Notes: generated from the letters alone by a model not told the origin. Shown: positions 1 through 8,582, counted from the stretch's first letter. The stretch: DNA of 23,319 nucleotides from Azorhizobium sp943369575 (GCA_943369575.1 CALRNP020000067.1:1-23319), one strand, 5' to 3'. Numbers and translations: made by a program.

Positions 1-1106
<1,106 letters not shown>

Positions 1107-1202
1107 GAGGCTCCGTCCCTAAGGGTTGCGAACTGCGCCCCTCCCGTCAGGGAGCGGAACACTTCGGGTGGAAACGCACCGGCCGGCTGGCCGGTCGGCA
1201 TG

Positions 1203-1228
1203 AAAACGGCGGCCCGCAGGGGGCCGCC
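1203..1228 (-). terminator. Intrinsic terminator downstream of mdh
   Basis: On the minus strand an 8-bp perfect GC stem (GGCGGCCC paired with GGGCCGCC, 5-nt loop, 1208-1228) is followed by TTTT at 1206-1203. It starts 14 bp after the mdh stop. The short T run suggests partial termination between mdh and sucC. A second, weaker inverted repeat (ACCGGCC/GGCCGGT) lies at 1178-1195. Confidence 0.6.
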
Positions 1229-1242
1229 GGGGGATAACGCGG

Positions 1243-2208
1243 TCACCGGGCAAGGTCCGGTGCGAGGGCGAGGCAGGCATCCACCAGTCCTTGGACCGCG
1301 GACACCGACCGATCGAATTGGGCTCGTTCGGAGCGATCGAGATCGATTTCCACGATCCGCTCCACGCCGCGGGCGCCGATCACCGCCGGTACGCCCACGT
1401 AGATATCCTTGAGGCCATACTCTCCGGACAGAGCGGCGGCCACCGGCAGCACGCGCTTCTTGTCCTTGAGATAGCTCTCCGCCATGGCGATGGCCGCCGC
1501 CGCCGGCGCATAGAACGCCGAGCCGGTCTTCAGCAGTTCGACGATCTCGGCGCCGCCGTCACGGGTGCGCTGGATGATGGCGTCGATGCGCTCCTGGCTG
1601 GTCCAGCCGATCTTGATCAGATCCGGCACCGGAATGCCCGCCACCGTGCAATAGCGGATCAGCGGCACCATGGTATCGCCATGGCCGCCGAGCACGAAGG
1701 CGGTCACGTCCTCCACCGAAACGTTGAACTCGTCCGCCAGGAAGAAGCGCAGGCGGGCGCTGTCGAGCACGCCGGCCATGCCCACCACTTTGGGACGCGG
1801 CAGGCCGGAGGCCCGTTGCAGTGCCCACACCATGGCATCCAAGGGGTTGGTGATGCAGATGACGAAGGCGTCGGGCGCGTATTTGGCAATGCCGGCGCCG
1901 GCCTGTTCCATCACCTTGAGATTGACCGAGAGCAGATCGTCGCGGCTCATGCCCGGCTTGCGGGCGATGCCGGCGGTGACGATGACCACGTCGGCGCCGG
2001 CGATATGCTCATAGGCATTGGTGCCCAGCAGGCGGGAATCGAAGCCGGCCACCGGGGCCAGTTCCGCCAGATCCAGGGCCTTGCCCTGAGGAATACCCTC
2101 GGCCACGTCGAACAGCACGACGTCGCCGAGATCCTTCAGCCCCGCCAAAAGCGCGAGCGTACCGCCGATCTGGCCGGCGCCGATCAGGGCAATCTTGCTG
2201 CGCGCCAT
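1243..2208 (-). CDS. mdh: Malate dehydrogenase (NAD-dependent)
   Basis: Oxidises malate to oxaloacetate with NAD+ in the cytosol as the last TCA-cycle step. The 321-residue length fits the LDH-like MDH of Alphaproteobacteria. Visible features are the Rossmann motif GAGQIGG at residues 10-16, the NAD-binding Asp34 after the second strand (VVLFDVAEG), the substrate Arg region IARKPGMSR, and the catalytic His in GGHGDTMVPL. The frame is open further upstream, but ATG 2208-2206 gives the conserved MARSKIALIGAG start and has GAGGA upstream, so I chose it over the longer version. It sits between zapE and sucC on the same strand, a common alphaproteobacterial order. A possible promoter lies at 2262-2290. 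Confidence 0.97.
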   Translation of the reverse strand: MARSKIALIGAGQIGGTLALLAGLKDLGDVVLFDVAEGIPQGKALDLAELAPVAGFDSRLLGTNAYEHIAGADVVIVTAGIARKPGMSRDDLLSVNLKVMEQAGAGIAKYAPDAFVICITNPLDAMVWALQRASGLPRPKVVGMAGVLDSARLRFFLADEFNVSVEDVTAFVLGGHGDTMVPLIRYCTVAGIPVPDLIKIGWTSQERIDAIIQRTRDGGAEIVELLKTGSAFYAPAAAAIAMAESYLKDKKRVLPVAAALSGEYGLKDIYVGVPAVIGARGVERIVEIDLDRSERAQFDRSVSAVQGLVDACLALAPDLAR

Positions 2209-2261
2209 GAGGGACGAAATCCTCGGATGCAAAAGACAGCGGCCTAAGGCCGAGCCGGGCT

Positions 2262-2290
2262 TGACTACTCCCATCCGCAGAGGGGTTCAA
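2262..2290 (-). promoter_or_regulatory. Possible sigma70 promoter for mdh
   Basis: Minus strand: -35 TTGAAC (2290-2285), 17-bp spacer, -10 TAGTCA (2267-2262). The -35 is good, the -10 poor. It would start transcription about 45 bp upstream of mdh. The leader also contains a small palindrome (CGGCC TAA GGCCG, 2240-2252). Pattern match only. Confidence 0.3.
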
Positions 2291-2344
2291 GACATCAGCG
2301 CATACGGCTTTCGCAGCGGTAGGGTTAACCGGGGATGACGCACG

Positions 2345-2362
2345 GCGGGGACACGCCCCCGC
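2345..2362 (-). terminator. Hairpin directly after the zapE stop codon
   Basis: A 6-bp perfect stem (GCGGGG/CCCCGC, 6-nt loop) abuts the zapE stop on its 3' side. No T run follows, so it may be a weak or Rho-assisted terminator, or simply stabilise the mRNA end. Confidence 0.35.
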
Positions 2363-3538
2363 TCAGGTTTCCACAAGGCCAGTGGCATCGCCGCTGGCGG
2401 CGGAATCCCCGCGCCCGTGCGGCGTAGACAAATACTCGGACGAGCGCATCTCGTGCAGCCGCGAGACTGTGCGGGCGAACTCGAAGGCTTCCGTGCCATC
2501 GGCCCCGGTATAGAGCCCTTCCGCATCGGTGGCTGCGGAGGCGATCAGCTTGACGTTATTGTCATAGAGCGTGTCGATCAGCGTGATGAAGCGCTTGGCT
2601 TCATTGCGCCGCTCCGGATTGAGGGCGGGAATGTCGTCCAGCACCAAGGTGTGGAAAGTACGGGCCAGCCTCAGATAGTCCGAGGCCCCCAAGGGGCGCT
2701 CGCACAGATCGGCGAAGCTGAAGCGGGCCGCGCCTTGCCCGGCCCGCGGCACCGGAATCACCCGCCCCTTCACATGCATGTCCGCCGGCTTGCCGCCGTC
2801 CGGCCCTGCCAGGCGCAGCCATGCGGCATCGACGGCGGCATGGGCCGCATCGTCCAGCGGGCTGTACCAGGTGGGCAGGCCGTCCAGTTTTTCCATGCGA
2901 TAGTCGGTGTTGGCATCCAGCGCCAGAACCCGGGTCTTCGCCTCGATCATGGCGATAAACGGCAGGAACAGCGCCCGGTTGAGACCGCCGGCATAGAGAT
3001 CCTGCGGCGCCACGTTGGAGGTGGCCACCAGCACCACGCCGTCGTCGAACAGGCGCTGGAACAGCCGCCCCAGGATCATGGCATCGGCGATGTCGGTGAC
3101 GTGGAACTCGTCGAAGCACAGCACGCTGGCTTCCGCCGCCAGCGCTGCCGCCACTGGCAGCAGGGGGTCGGCGATCTTGCGCTCACCGCGCTTCTGGGCC
3201 TCGCGCTCCGCATAGATGCGTTCATGCACGTCGGCCATGAATTCGTGGAAATGCGCCCGCCGCTTCGATTTTCCGGGCAGCGCCTCGAAGAACAGGTCCA
3301 TGAGCATGGTCTTGCCGCGACCGACCCGGCCATAGATGTAGAGCCCGCGCGGCACCGTGGGGGCGCGGCGGTGAAACAGCCAGCCGAGCGGCGAGGATTT
3401 CTTGGCGAGAGCGCGGTCGCGCAGCTCCTGTTCCAGCTGGGCCAGTGCCGCAACGACGGTTTCCTGCGCCGCATCGGGCTGGATCTCGCCCGCCGCCAGC
3501 ATCGCCTTGTAGCGGCTGGACACCCTCTCGTTCCCCAT
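2363..3538 (-). CDS. zapE: Cell division protein ZapE (AFG1/Lace1-like AAA ATPase)
   Basis: ZapE is an ATPase reported to act at the FtsZ ring in E. coli; eukaryotic AFG1/LACE1 homologues are mitochondrial. The protein has 391 residues, close to the family norm. Walker A is GRVGRGKT at residues 70-77 (in LYIYGRVGRGKTMLMDLFFE), and Walker B is LCFDEFHVTD at 140-149, both typical of the family, followed by ATSNVAPQDLY (sensor-like) and, near the C-terminus, FHTLVLDDIPAL. The start ATG at 3538 gives the usual short N-terminus leading into SSRYKAMLAAGEI. It is upstream of mdh and on the same strand, as in many alphaproteobacteria, but the link is positional rather than functional. The 291 bp between it and the divergent gene at 3830 hold no gene I can support. 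Confidence 0.95.
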   Translation of the reverse strand: MGNERVSSRYKAMLAAGEIQPDAAQETVVAALAQLEQELRDRALAKKSSPLGWLFHRRAPTVPRGLYIYGRVGRGKTMLMDLFFEALPGKSKRRAHFHEFMADVHERIYAEREAQKRGERKIADPLLPVAAALAAEASVLCFDEFHVTDIADAMILGRLFQRLFDDGVVLVATSNVAPQDLYAGGLNRALFLPFIAMIEAKTRVLALDANTDYRMEKLDGLPTWYSPLDDAAHAAVDAAWLRLAGPDGGKPADMHVKGRVIPVPRAGQGAARFSFADLCERPLGASDYLRLARTFHTLVLDDIPALNPERRNEAKRFITLIDTLYDNNVKLIASAATDAEGLYTGADGTEAFEFARTVSRLHEMRSSEYLSTPHGRGDSAASGDATGLVET

Positions 3539-3829
3539 CTGGCCTCCGACGGTGCAGCACCGGGCATCATCCGCGCCCGCGCCCTCCGCTTAGACGCCCG
3601 CACGCCCCCTCGCAAGCGGGCGGCGCGCCGGCCTCTGGCACTGGCGGAGGAAACCAAATCAGCCGGACGACGTTGGTTGGATGTGTGTGTCCGGCGGCAA
3701 CGGACGAGGCCAGCGCCTCCCGACCCCGGACAATCCTGGCTCGTCACTGAGCGCAACCGACCCTGCCGTCAGCGGCTCCGAACGCCGCTAGCCGGTCGCT
3801 TGAGTGGGTCACTCGCGAAGGAGGACACC

Positions 3830-4162
3830 ATGAAAACCAGCATTCTGCGCACCGCCGCCTTTACCCTGGCCCTCACCACCGGCGCCGTCGGCCTCTCCGC
3901 CGCCGCTTCCGCCGATGACAGCATCAACCGGATCAACGACAGCATGGTGCAGCAGCGCCAGATGGACTACCTCAGCCGCCATGGCGGCTACGTGCTGATC
4001 CAGGATCAGAACGCCCTCGCGGTCGGCGGCCGCAACGCCACCATGATCGAGCCGGTCCCTCGGGTCTATGCTCCGATGAACCCGTCTTATGTGGTGGAAG
4101 TACCCGCGACCTCCAGTTCCACCACCTACGTGGTCCCGGGCTACGGCTACGCGCCGTATTGA
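3830..4162 (+). CDS. Small exported protein of unknown function, paralogue A
   Basis: 110 residues. A clear Sec signal peptide (MKTS start, hydrophobic stretch, cleavage probably after ASA near residue 26) is followed by a core with NDSMVQQRQMDYLSRHGGYV and then LIQDQNALAVG. The C-terminal third is low complexity (Ser/Thr/Val, Pro, Tyr) ending PGYGYAPY. The start is fixed by a strong GAAGGAGG Shine-Dalgarno 5 bp upstream. The next gene (4338) carries the same core, so the two are tandem duplicates. I do not recognise a named family; the protein is probably periplasmic or envelope-associated. No enzyme motif, cysteine or lipobox is visible. Longer open frames through this region lack the signal peptide and are not real starts. 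Confidence 0.8.
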   Translation: MKTSILRTAAFTLALTTGAVGLSAAASADDSINRINDSMVQQRQMDYLSRHGGYVLIQDQNALAVGGRNATMIEPVPRVYAPMNPSYVVEVPATSSSTTYVVPGYGYAPY

Positions 4163-4195
4163 TCACCCAGGTCTAAGCGCGGCTCTTCAGTCCTG

Positions 4196-4222
4196 CGGCC
4201 GGACGCCGGAAAGGCGTCCGAC
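4196..4222 (+). terminator. Hairpin between the two exported paralogues
   Basis: A 7-bp perfect stem GGACGCC/GGCGTCC (4201-4207, 4213-4219) with loop GGAAA is extended by CGG/CCG across a small internal loop. No T run follows. It could be a Rho-assisted terminator or an mRNA-stabilising hairpin between the paralogues. Confidence 0.4.
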
Positions 4223-4337
4223 CGTAGGCGTACCCGCCCCGGTGCGGCCATAAGGTCAGCCCCCCGCAAGATCGCCTTGCAATGGTGGTGGCTGAATGCG
4301 TCGCTTGCGATGCACCGGCGGCACAGGGAGTGGATCG

Positions 4338-4835
4338 ATGACAGCCAACGCACGGCGGTTCCTCGCCCTTGCGCTCCCTCTGGTATGGGGGATTGCTGCC
4401 GCTTCAGGCGCCTGGGCGGACGATTCCGTCAGCCAGGGCAATGACAGCATGATCCTTCAGCGCCAGATGGACTATTTCGGCCAGCGCGGCGGCTATGTGC
4501 TGATCCAGGACCAGACGGCGCAATCGGTCGGCAAGCCGGGCGCCAACATCGTCGCGCCCGCCGGCCAGATCTTCGTCACCACCATTCCGGTGCCCCGGTC
4601 CGGAACCGTCGTGGTTCCCGGTCCCGTGGTGGCGCCGGTCGCACCGACGCCCGTGGTGGTCGGCGTGCAGGCGCTGCCCGGTCCGGCGCTCATTCCCACC
4701 ACCGTCGCCGTGCCTTGGTACGGCGCGCCCGGATACATGGCGCCCGGCTATGGCCTGCCGGGCTACCCGAACTATGCCATGCCCGGCTACCCCGCTTATC
4801 CCAGCTACGCCATGCCGGGCTATCGGCCCTATTGA
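4338..4835 (+). CDS. Small exported protein with PGY-repeat tail, paralogue B
   Basis: 165 residues. A signal peptide (MTANARRFLALALPLVWG, likely cleaved after AWA near residue 28) precedes a core, NDSMILQRQMDYFGQRGGYV plus LIQDQTAQSVG, nearly identical to that of the gene at 3830. After the core come a Val/Pro-rich segment with repeated VVxGP/VAP and a tail of five PGY units (MAPGY, GLPGY, AMPGY and so on) ending RPY. ATG 4338 is preceded by GGGAGTGG. The Tyr/Gly/Pro tail resembles structural or surface-adhering proteins in composition only; function is unknown. The pair are probably envelope proteins. The tail is much longer than in paralogue A, which suggests repeat expansion after duplication. 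Confidence 0.8.
   Translation: MTANARRFLALALPLVWGIAAASGAWADDSVSQGNDSMILQRQMDYFGQRGGYVLIQDQTAQSVGKPGANIVAPAGQIFVTTIPVPRSGTVVVPGPVVAPVAPTPVVVGVQALPGPALIPTTVAVPWYGAPGYMAPGYGLPGYPNYAMPGYPAYPSYAMPGYRPY
4716..4832 (+). repeat. Coding repeat: five Pro-Gly-Tyr units
   Basis: The 3' end of the gene encodes 39 residues with PGY five times plus spacer PNY, PAY and PSY. At the DNA level two copies of an AMPGY-coding block (around 4776-4790 and 4809-4823) differ only at third positions. This is the kind of in-frame repeat that varies in number between strains. Confidence 0.75.
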
Positions 4836-4956
4836 GGACCGCCGATAGCGACGGTTGCGCTGTCCACAACTCCCTGGATGACAGGGAAAACCCTGCCGCG
4901 CTCTGGACATTTTTGCGGAGCCATGAACCCATCCTTGTGACGCGGATGGACCCGGG

Positions 4957-7200
4957 GTGCGTGCGGTGAAGTTTCGGCCTTCCCTCCAAGCCCTCCCCAG
5001 CCACAGCCCCTTGCTGCAACGCGTGGGCGCCTGGCTGGACGACCACGACCCCGGCGGGATCGACCGGATGCGCTCGTTTCATCTGGCGCTGTCCTACGTC
5101 ATCATCATCATCCTGGGCGTCGCCACCTCGTTTGCCTTCGATCTGGACATGGAGGTGGTGTTCCCGATGACCGGGGCCATGACCGCCTCGGTCCTGATCA
5201 CCTTCACCCCCGCCGCCTCCATCGCCATCGAGGCCAAGACCTTCCTGCGCATCTTCGCAGTGGTGATGGCCTATCTGCTGCTGGTGGTGGTCGTCGGTCC
5301 CGGCGATCATCCGCAGAATGCGCTCGTACTCAAATTGATGCTGGTGCCGTTGTCGTTCGCCGCCATGTGGCTGCGCCGCTATGGCATGGACGGGCAACGC
5401 CTGGGCATCGCCTTCATCATCATCGCCACCGTCGAGGCTATCCTGCGGCCGACGCACGAACAGGCGCTGTGGCTGCTGCTGGCGGCGCTCGAAGGATTCA
5501 TCATCACCGCCATTGTGCGCCTGGCGCCGTTCCGCCCCAGCGCCATGCAGGCCTATAATGACGCGGTGGTGGATGCGGTCCAGGGCGTGGGCGACTATCT
5601 GCGCCTGTTCGCCGAAGCGGTACGCACCGGCCAGGATGCGCCCAAGCCGGGCGACACCATCCTGAACCGCCTGCGCGTGCGCGTGCGCGTCGCGCTGCTC
5701 ACCGCCACCGCCGAGGATCCCGAGGCCCGCGCCTGGGTGGAAGCGGTGCGCACCCATGTCTACCGGCTGCGCGTCGCCACCCAATTGCTGCACGATTGCA
5801 TCCCTTCCGTGCGCCAGGCCAAGGGCACGACGGACGCCTGGTCCGGGCCGGTGGCCACCATGGCGGAAGAGGTCGCCCGCCATCTGGACCAGATCGGCAT
5901 CGGCCCCTCGTTCGGCGATGCCCGCATGGACGAAAGCCTCGCCCGGCTGCGCCGCGCCGCCACCCACGCCGACCTCGAGCCGAAAGTGCAGTTGACCCTG
6001 CTGCGGGCGGTCACCGCGTTCGAGCGCCTGACATTGCTGATCCGTGGCCTGGAGCGCTTTCACCTGGAGCGGCCGGTGGCCGCCAGTCTCGCCGCCTTCT
6101 CGCCGCCCGCCCAACCCAAGAGCGCACCGGCCCCTGAGCCCGCTGCCGAGGGCTTGAACCCGGCCACGCGGGTGGCGATCCAGGCGCTGGTCGCCACCAG
6201 CATCACCACCGGGCTCGATCTGCTGATCGGGCTGGATCACGCTTATTGGGCCACCATGACGGTGATGTTCGTGCTGGGGAACAGCCTGGGCGAAACCTAT
6301 ATGCGGATGCGCTACCGCACCTGGGGGACAGTGTTGGGCGTGGTGGTGGGCATGGTGGCGGTCTACGCCCTGGACGCCAACATCTGGCTGCTGGCCCTGG
6401 TGTCCTTGGTGGGCCAGGTGGCGGGCCTGCTGACCATGCGCGATCGCTACGACATCGCCTCCGCCGCCACCGGCCTGTCCGTGGTGGTGGGGCTGCATCT
6501 GGTCACCGGGCTCAGCGCCGAAGGCATGTTCTCGCGCATCTATGAGACCGCGATCGGGGCGGTGGTGGCGCTGGTGATCTCCTATCTGGTGCTGCCGATC
6601 TATGGCAGCGACGAAGTGATCGGCCAGGTGAAGACCATGGTGGGGCGCTGCCGCCATGCGTTCGCCGGCTGGTGGCCGCGGGGCGAGAAGCGGGAGACGG
6701 TGAGCGCTTTGGCCTGGGAGATGCGCCCGATCATGGACCGCCTGCCGCAACTGGATGCGGAATCCTCGCTCGGACATCGGGGCGCGGGCGACGTGGTGAA
6801 CTTGGTCTCGACCCTCGACGTGCTCACCACCTATCTGGCCTTGCTGGAGGACGCCGCCCAGCGCCTCTCCGCCCTCTCTCCGCCGGAGGAAATCGTCAAC
6901 GCTCTGGAAGCGGCGCGCTCGCGCACCCTGCTGGGTTTCGATCTGGCGCTGGGGGATGCGGCACCGGCCGCGGACGTGACCAACGCGCCGCAACTGGACG
7001 CGGCGCTCTCTTCGGCCCTGGGGATTTCCTCGGACGAGGCCACCCGGCGCCTGCTGCCGTTCGTGGCGGATTATCTGGCGTTCTCCGACGCCATTCTCCA
7101 GCCCTTGTCGGACCTGCGCACGGTGCTGAATCCGCCGGTCGCAGCCCCGCCCGCAGCCGTGAGCGAGGCGAAGCCGTCGGCGGAGAAGCGCGCCGCATAA
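4957..7200 (+). CDS. FUSC-family inner-membrane protein (fusaric acid/aromatic acid exporter-like)
   Basis: About 747 residues. Two membrane blocks, roughly residues 45-190 and 425-550, flank a hydrophilic region of about 230 residues; this is the duplicated architecture of the FUSC/YccC/AaeB superfamily. The second block has the family hallmarks RYRTWGTVLGVVVG and YETAIGAVVALVISYLVLP. Members are implicated in efflux of aromatic acids such as fusaric acid or p-hydroxybenzoate; the substrate here cannot be read from the sequence. The start is uncertain: GTG 4957 or GTG 4966, both with poor ribosome-binding sites; the first in-frame ATG (5068) would cut the conserved DPGGIDRMRS segment. No HlyD-like membrane-fusion partner is adjacent, unlike classic aaeAB-type exporters. 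It converges on dcd. Confidence 0.85.
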   Translation: MRAVKFRPSLQALPSHSPLLQRVGAWLDDHDPGGIDRMRSFHLALSYVIIIILGVATSFAFDLDMEVVFPMTGAMTASVLITFTPAASIAIEAKTFLRIFAVVMAYLLLVVVVGPGDHPQNALVLKLMLVPLSFAAMWLRRYGMDGQRLGIAFIIIATVEAILRPTHEQALWLLLAALEGFIITAIVRLAPFRPSAMQAYNDAVVDAVQGVGDYLRLFAEAVRTGQDAPKPGDTILNRLRVRVRVALLTATAEDPEARAWVEAVRTHVYRLRVATQLLHDCIPSVRQAKGTTDAWSGPVATMAEEVARHLDQIGIGPSFGDARMDESLARLRRAATHADLEPKVQLTLLRAVTAFERLTLLIRGLERFHLERPVAASLAAFSPPAQPKSAPAPEPAAEGLNPATRVAIQALVATSITTGLDLLIGLDHAYWATMTVMFVLGNSLGETYMRMRYRTWGTVLGVVVGMVAVYALDANIWLLALVSLVGQVAGLLTMRDRYDIASAATGLSVVVGLHLVTGLSAEGMFSRIYETAIGAVVALVISYLVLPIYGSDEVIGQVKTMVGRCRHAFAGWWPRGEKRETVSALAWEMRPIMDRLPQLDAESSLGHRGAGDVVNLVSTLDVLTTYLALLEDAAQRLSALSPPEEIVNALEAARSRTLLGFDLALGDAAPAADVTNAPQLDAALSSALGISSDEATRRLLPFVADYLAFSDAILQPLSDLRTVLNPPVAAPPAAVSEAKPSAEKRAA

Positions 7201-7224
7201 GGCACGCCCGCCCCGCCCGGAGGC

Positions 7225-8340
7225 TCAGGCTCCCGGCAGGAACGGGCGGAAATGCTTGGAGAGCTTCAGCCCCTGGCCCTGATAATTGGAGCCGAGCCCC
7301 TCGCCATAAAGCTGCTCCGGCCGGGCGGCCATGCGCTCATAGACCAGCCGACCCACGGTCTGGCCGTGCTCCAGGATGAACGGCACCTCGCGCGAGCGCA
7401 CTTCCAGCACCGCCCGCGCGCCCTGCCCGCCCGCCGCCGCATGGCCGAAGCCGGGATCGAAGAATCCGGCATAATGCACGCGGAATTCGCCCACCAGCGG
7501 ATCGAACGGCACCATTTCGGCGGCCTGATCGGGCGGCACATGCACCGCCTCGCGCGAGGCCAGGATGTAGAAGGCGTCAGGGTCCAGCACCAAGGCTGCG
7601 GCCCCGCGCACCCGCAGCGGCTCCCAGAAATCCTCCACGTCGAGGCTGGCGCGGCGGTCCACATCCACCACGCCGGTGTGCTTCTTGGCCCGGAAGCCCA
7701 ACAGGCCGTTCCAGGCATCGCCCGCCAGATCCACGCCCAGCGCGATGCCGCCGCCGGCCACGTCCGGGGCATCGGAATCCACCAGCCGCTGCTCCTGCTG
7801 GAGGTTCAGCAATTCCAGGTCGGAGAGGCGCGAGATGCCGCGCCGGAACCGCACCTGCGACAACCGCGAGCCGGTGCGCACCAGAATGGGGAAGGTGCGC
7901 GGGGAAATCTCCAGATAGAGCGGCCCCTCATATCCCAAAGGAATGGCGTCGAACGCCCGCGCGCCGTCGGCGATGACGCGGGTAAAGACGTCGAGCCGCC
8001 CGGTGGAGCTTTTGGGATTGGCGGAAGCCGCCACATCCGCCGGCAGCCGCAGCTTCTCGAACAGCGGCACCAGATAGACGCAGCCGGTCTCCAGCACCGC
8101 GCCGTCGGCCAGATCCAGCTTGTGCAGCGCCAGATCCGCCAGGCGGTCCTTCACCGTGATGCCGGCGCCGGGCAGAAAGCTGGCGCGGATGCGCCAGGCG
8201 GTGCGGCCCAGCCGCAGATCCAGGCTCGCCGGCTGGATCTGGTCGTCATCCAGCGGACGGCGCGTGGCGATGCTGCCGTCGGCAGCCAAGGCGGCGATGG
8301 CCTGCGCGGGAAGAATGCCTGCTCTCAACTGATCGGCCAC
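7225..8340 (-). CDS. dcd: dCTP deaminase, long two-domain form
   Basis: Deaminates dCTP to dUTP for thymidylate synthesis. From GTG 8340 the protein has 371 residues, about twice the roughly 190 of E. coli Dcd, and contains two trimeric-dUTPase-fold halves. The first half holds NPKSSTGRLDVF (Ser111 and Arg115, matching the catalytic Ser/Arg pair) and GYEGPLYLEI with Glu144 at the catalytic position. The second half has FFDPGFG and RAVLEVRS (Glu313), then YGEGLGSNYQGQG at the C-terminus, resembling the nucleotide-gripping tail. A longer frame starts at TTG 8397, but GTG 8340 has GGAG six bases upstream. The double form is known in alphaproteobacteria. Divergent from metZ. Confidence 0.88.
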   Translation of the reverse strand: MADQLRAGILPAQAIAALAADGSIATRRPLDDDQIQPASLDLRLGRTAWRIRASFLPGAGITVKDRLADLALHKLDLADGAVLETGCVYLVPLFEKLRLPADVAASANPKSSTGRLDVFTRVIADGARAFDAIPLGYEGPLYLEISPRTFPILVRTGSRLSQVRFRRGISRLSDLELLNLQQEQRLVDSDAPDVAGGGIALGVDLAGDAWNGLLGFRAKKHTGVVDVDRRASLDVEDFWEPLRVRGAAALVLDPDAFYILASREAVHVPPDQAAEMVPFDPLVGEFRVHYAGFFDPGFGHAAAGGQGARAVLEVRSREVPFILEHGQTVGRLVYERMAARPEQLYGEGLGSNYQGQGLKLSKHFRPFLPGA

Positions 8341-8361
8341 GCTGCACTCCGTTTCGCTGGT

Positions 8362-8383
8362 AGCGTTCGTTTTAACGGACGCT
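8362..8383. promoter_or_regulatory. 22-bp inverted repeat between dcd and metZ
   Basis: AGCGTTCGTT pairs with AACGGACGCT across a TT centre (9 of 10 positions complementary, the odd one a G-T). It ends 4 bp upstream of the metZ -35 and 21 bp upstream of the dcd start, so it could be an operator for either gene or a hairpin in the dcd leader. Confidence 0.4.
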
Positions 8384-8387
8384 TCCC

Positions 8388-8416
8388 TTGACGCCAAGGT
8401 GGCGAGGGCTTTAACT
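8388..8416 (+). promoter_or_regulatory. Sigma70-type promoter of metZ
   Basis: -35 TTGACG (8388-8393), 17-bp spacer, -10 TTAACT (8411-8416). The predicted start near 8423 falls just before the first base of the SAM-II aptamer, which is what a riboswitch-controlled transcript requires. Position and spacing support each other. Confidence 0.65.
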
Positions 8417-8424
8417 GCCGGGCA

Positions 8425-8489
8425 CTCGTGGTGAATTTGAGCCCGGCCGGCTTGCTGCCACGTTAAACAAGATAGCTAAAAGGCCGGGG
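8425..8489 (+). promoter_or_regulatory. SAM-II riboswitch (SAM_alpha) upstream of metZ
   Basis: SAM-II aptamers bind S-adenosylmethionine and repress methionine biosynthesis genes in alphaproteobacteria, usually by hiding the ribosome-binding site. Here P1 is CGTGG (8427-8431) with CCACG (8458-8462). The P1 loop CCCGGCC (8442-8448) pairs perfectly with GGCCGGG (8482-8488) to form the pseudoknot helix P2. The conserved single-stranded blocks are present: TGAATTTGAG after the P1 5' strand, TTAAACAAG after the P1 3' strand, and GCTAAAA before P2. The P2 3' strand (GGCCGGGG) is the G-rich ribosome-binding-like sequence. It lies 77 bp upstream of metZ but only 7 bp upstream of an ATG at 8496. Confidence 0.93.
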
Positions 8490-8495
8490 ATCGTG

Positions 8496-8582
8496 ATGGG
8501 TCCGACCGCATGCTCTGGTTTCGCATGCCCTCCGGTCACGTGTCCTCGGCCTCGCTGGAAGGCTTATGACCGTGGCACATAA
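8496..8582 (+). CDS. Putative 28-residue leader ORF between SAM-II riboswitch and metZ
   Basis: ATG 8496 (or the adjoining GTG 8493) starts 7 bp after the GGGG that forms the 3' side of the riboswitch pseudoknot, so it is the start codon best placed for riboswitch control. The frame runs 28 codons (MGPTACSGFACPP...) with Cys at positions 6, 11 and 16 and stops at TAA 8580-8582, 17 nt inside metZ, so translation would be coupled to metZ. A hairpin (GACCGCATGC with GCATG-bulge-CGGTC, 8504-8537) lies within it. The metZ ribosome-binding bases AAGG can pair with GCCT at 8549-8552. No homology is known to me; it may be an untranslated leader instead. Confidence 0.35.
   Translation: MGPTACSGFACPPVTCPRPRWKAYDRGT

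Noticed and set aside
1178..1195. Inverted repeat ACCGGCC/GGCCGGT as a second terminator between mdh and sucC.
   Set aside because: GGCC-rich repeats are common in this DNA and no T run follows; the hairpin at 1208-1228 explains the region better.
4923..4969. Very short ORFs (ATG 4923 and ATG 4946) just before the FUSC gene, the latter overlapping GTG 4966 as GTGA.
   Set aside because: Only 5 and 7 codons, no convincing ribosome-binding site, and the true start of the FUSC gene is itself uncertain, so coupling cannot be argued.
4690..6993. A 767-codon open frame on the minus strand opposite the FUSC gene, and other long antisense frames (for example 399-1412, 1291-2247, 2417-4162, 10639-11868).
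   Set aside because: Their His/Gln/Gly/Arg-rich translations are typical of antisense frames in high-GC genes. The opposite strand has clear protein families in each case, and none has a convincing start or domain.
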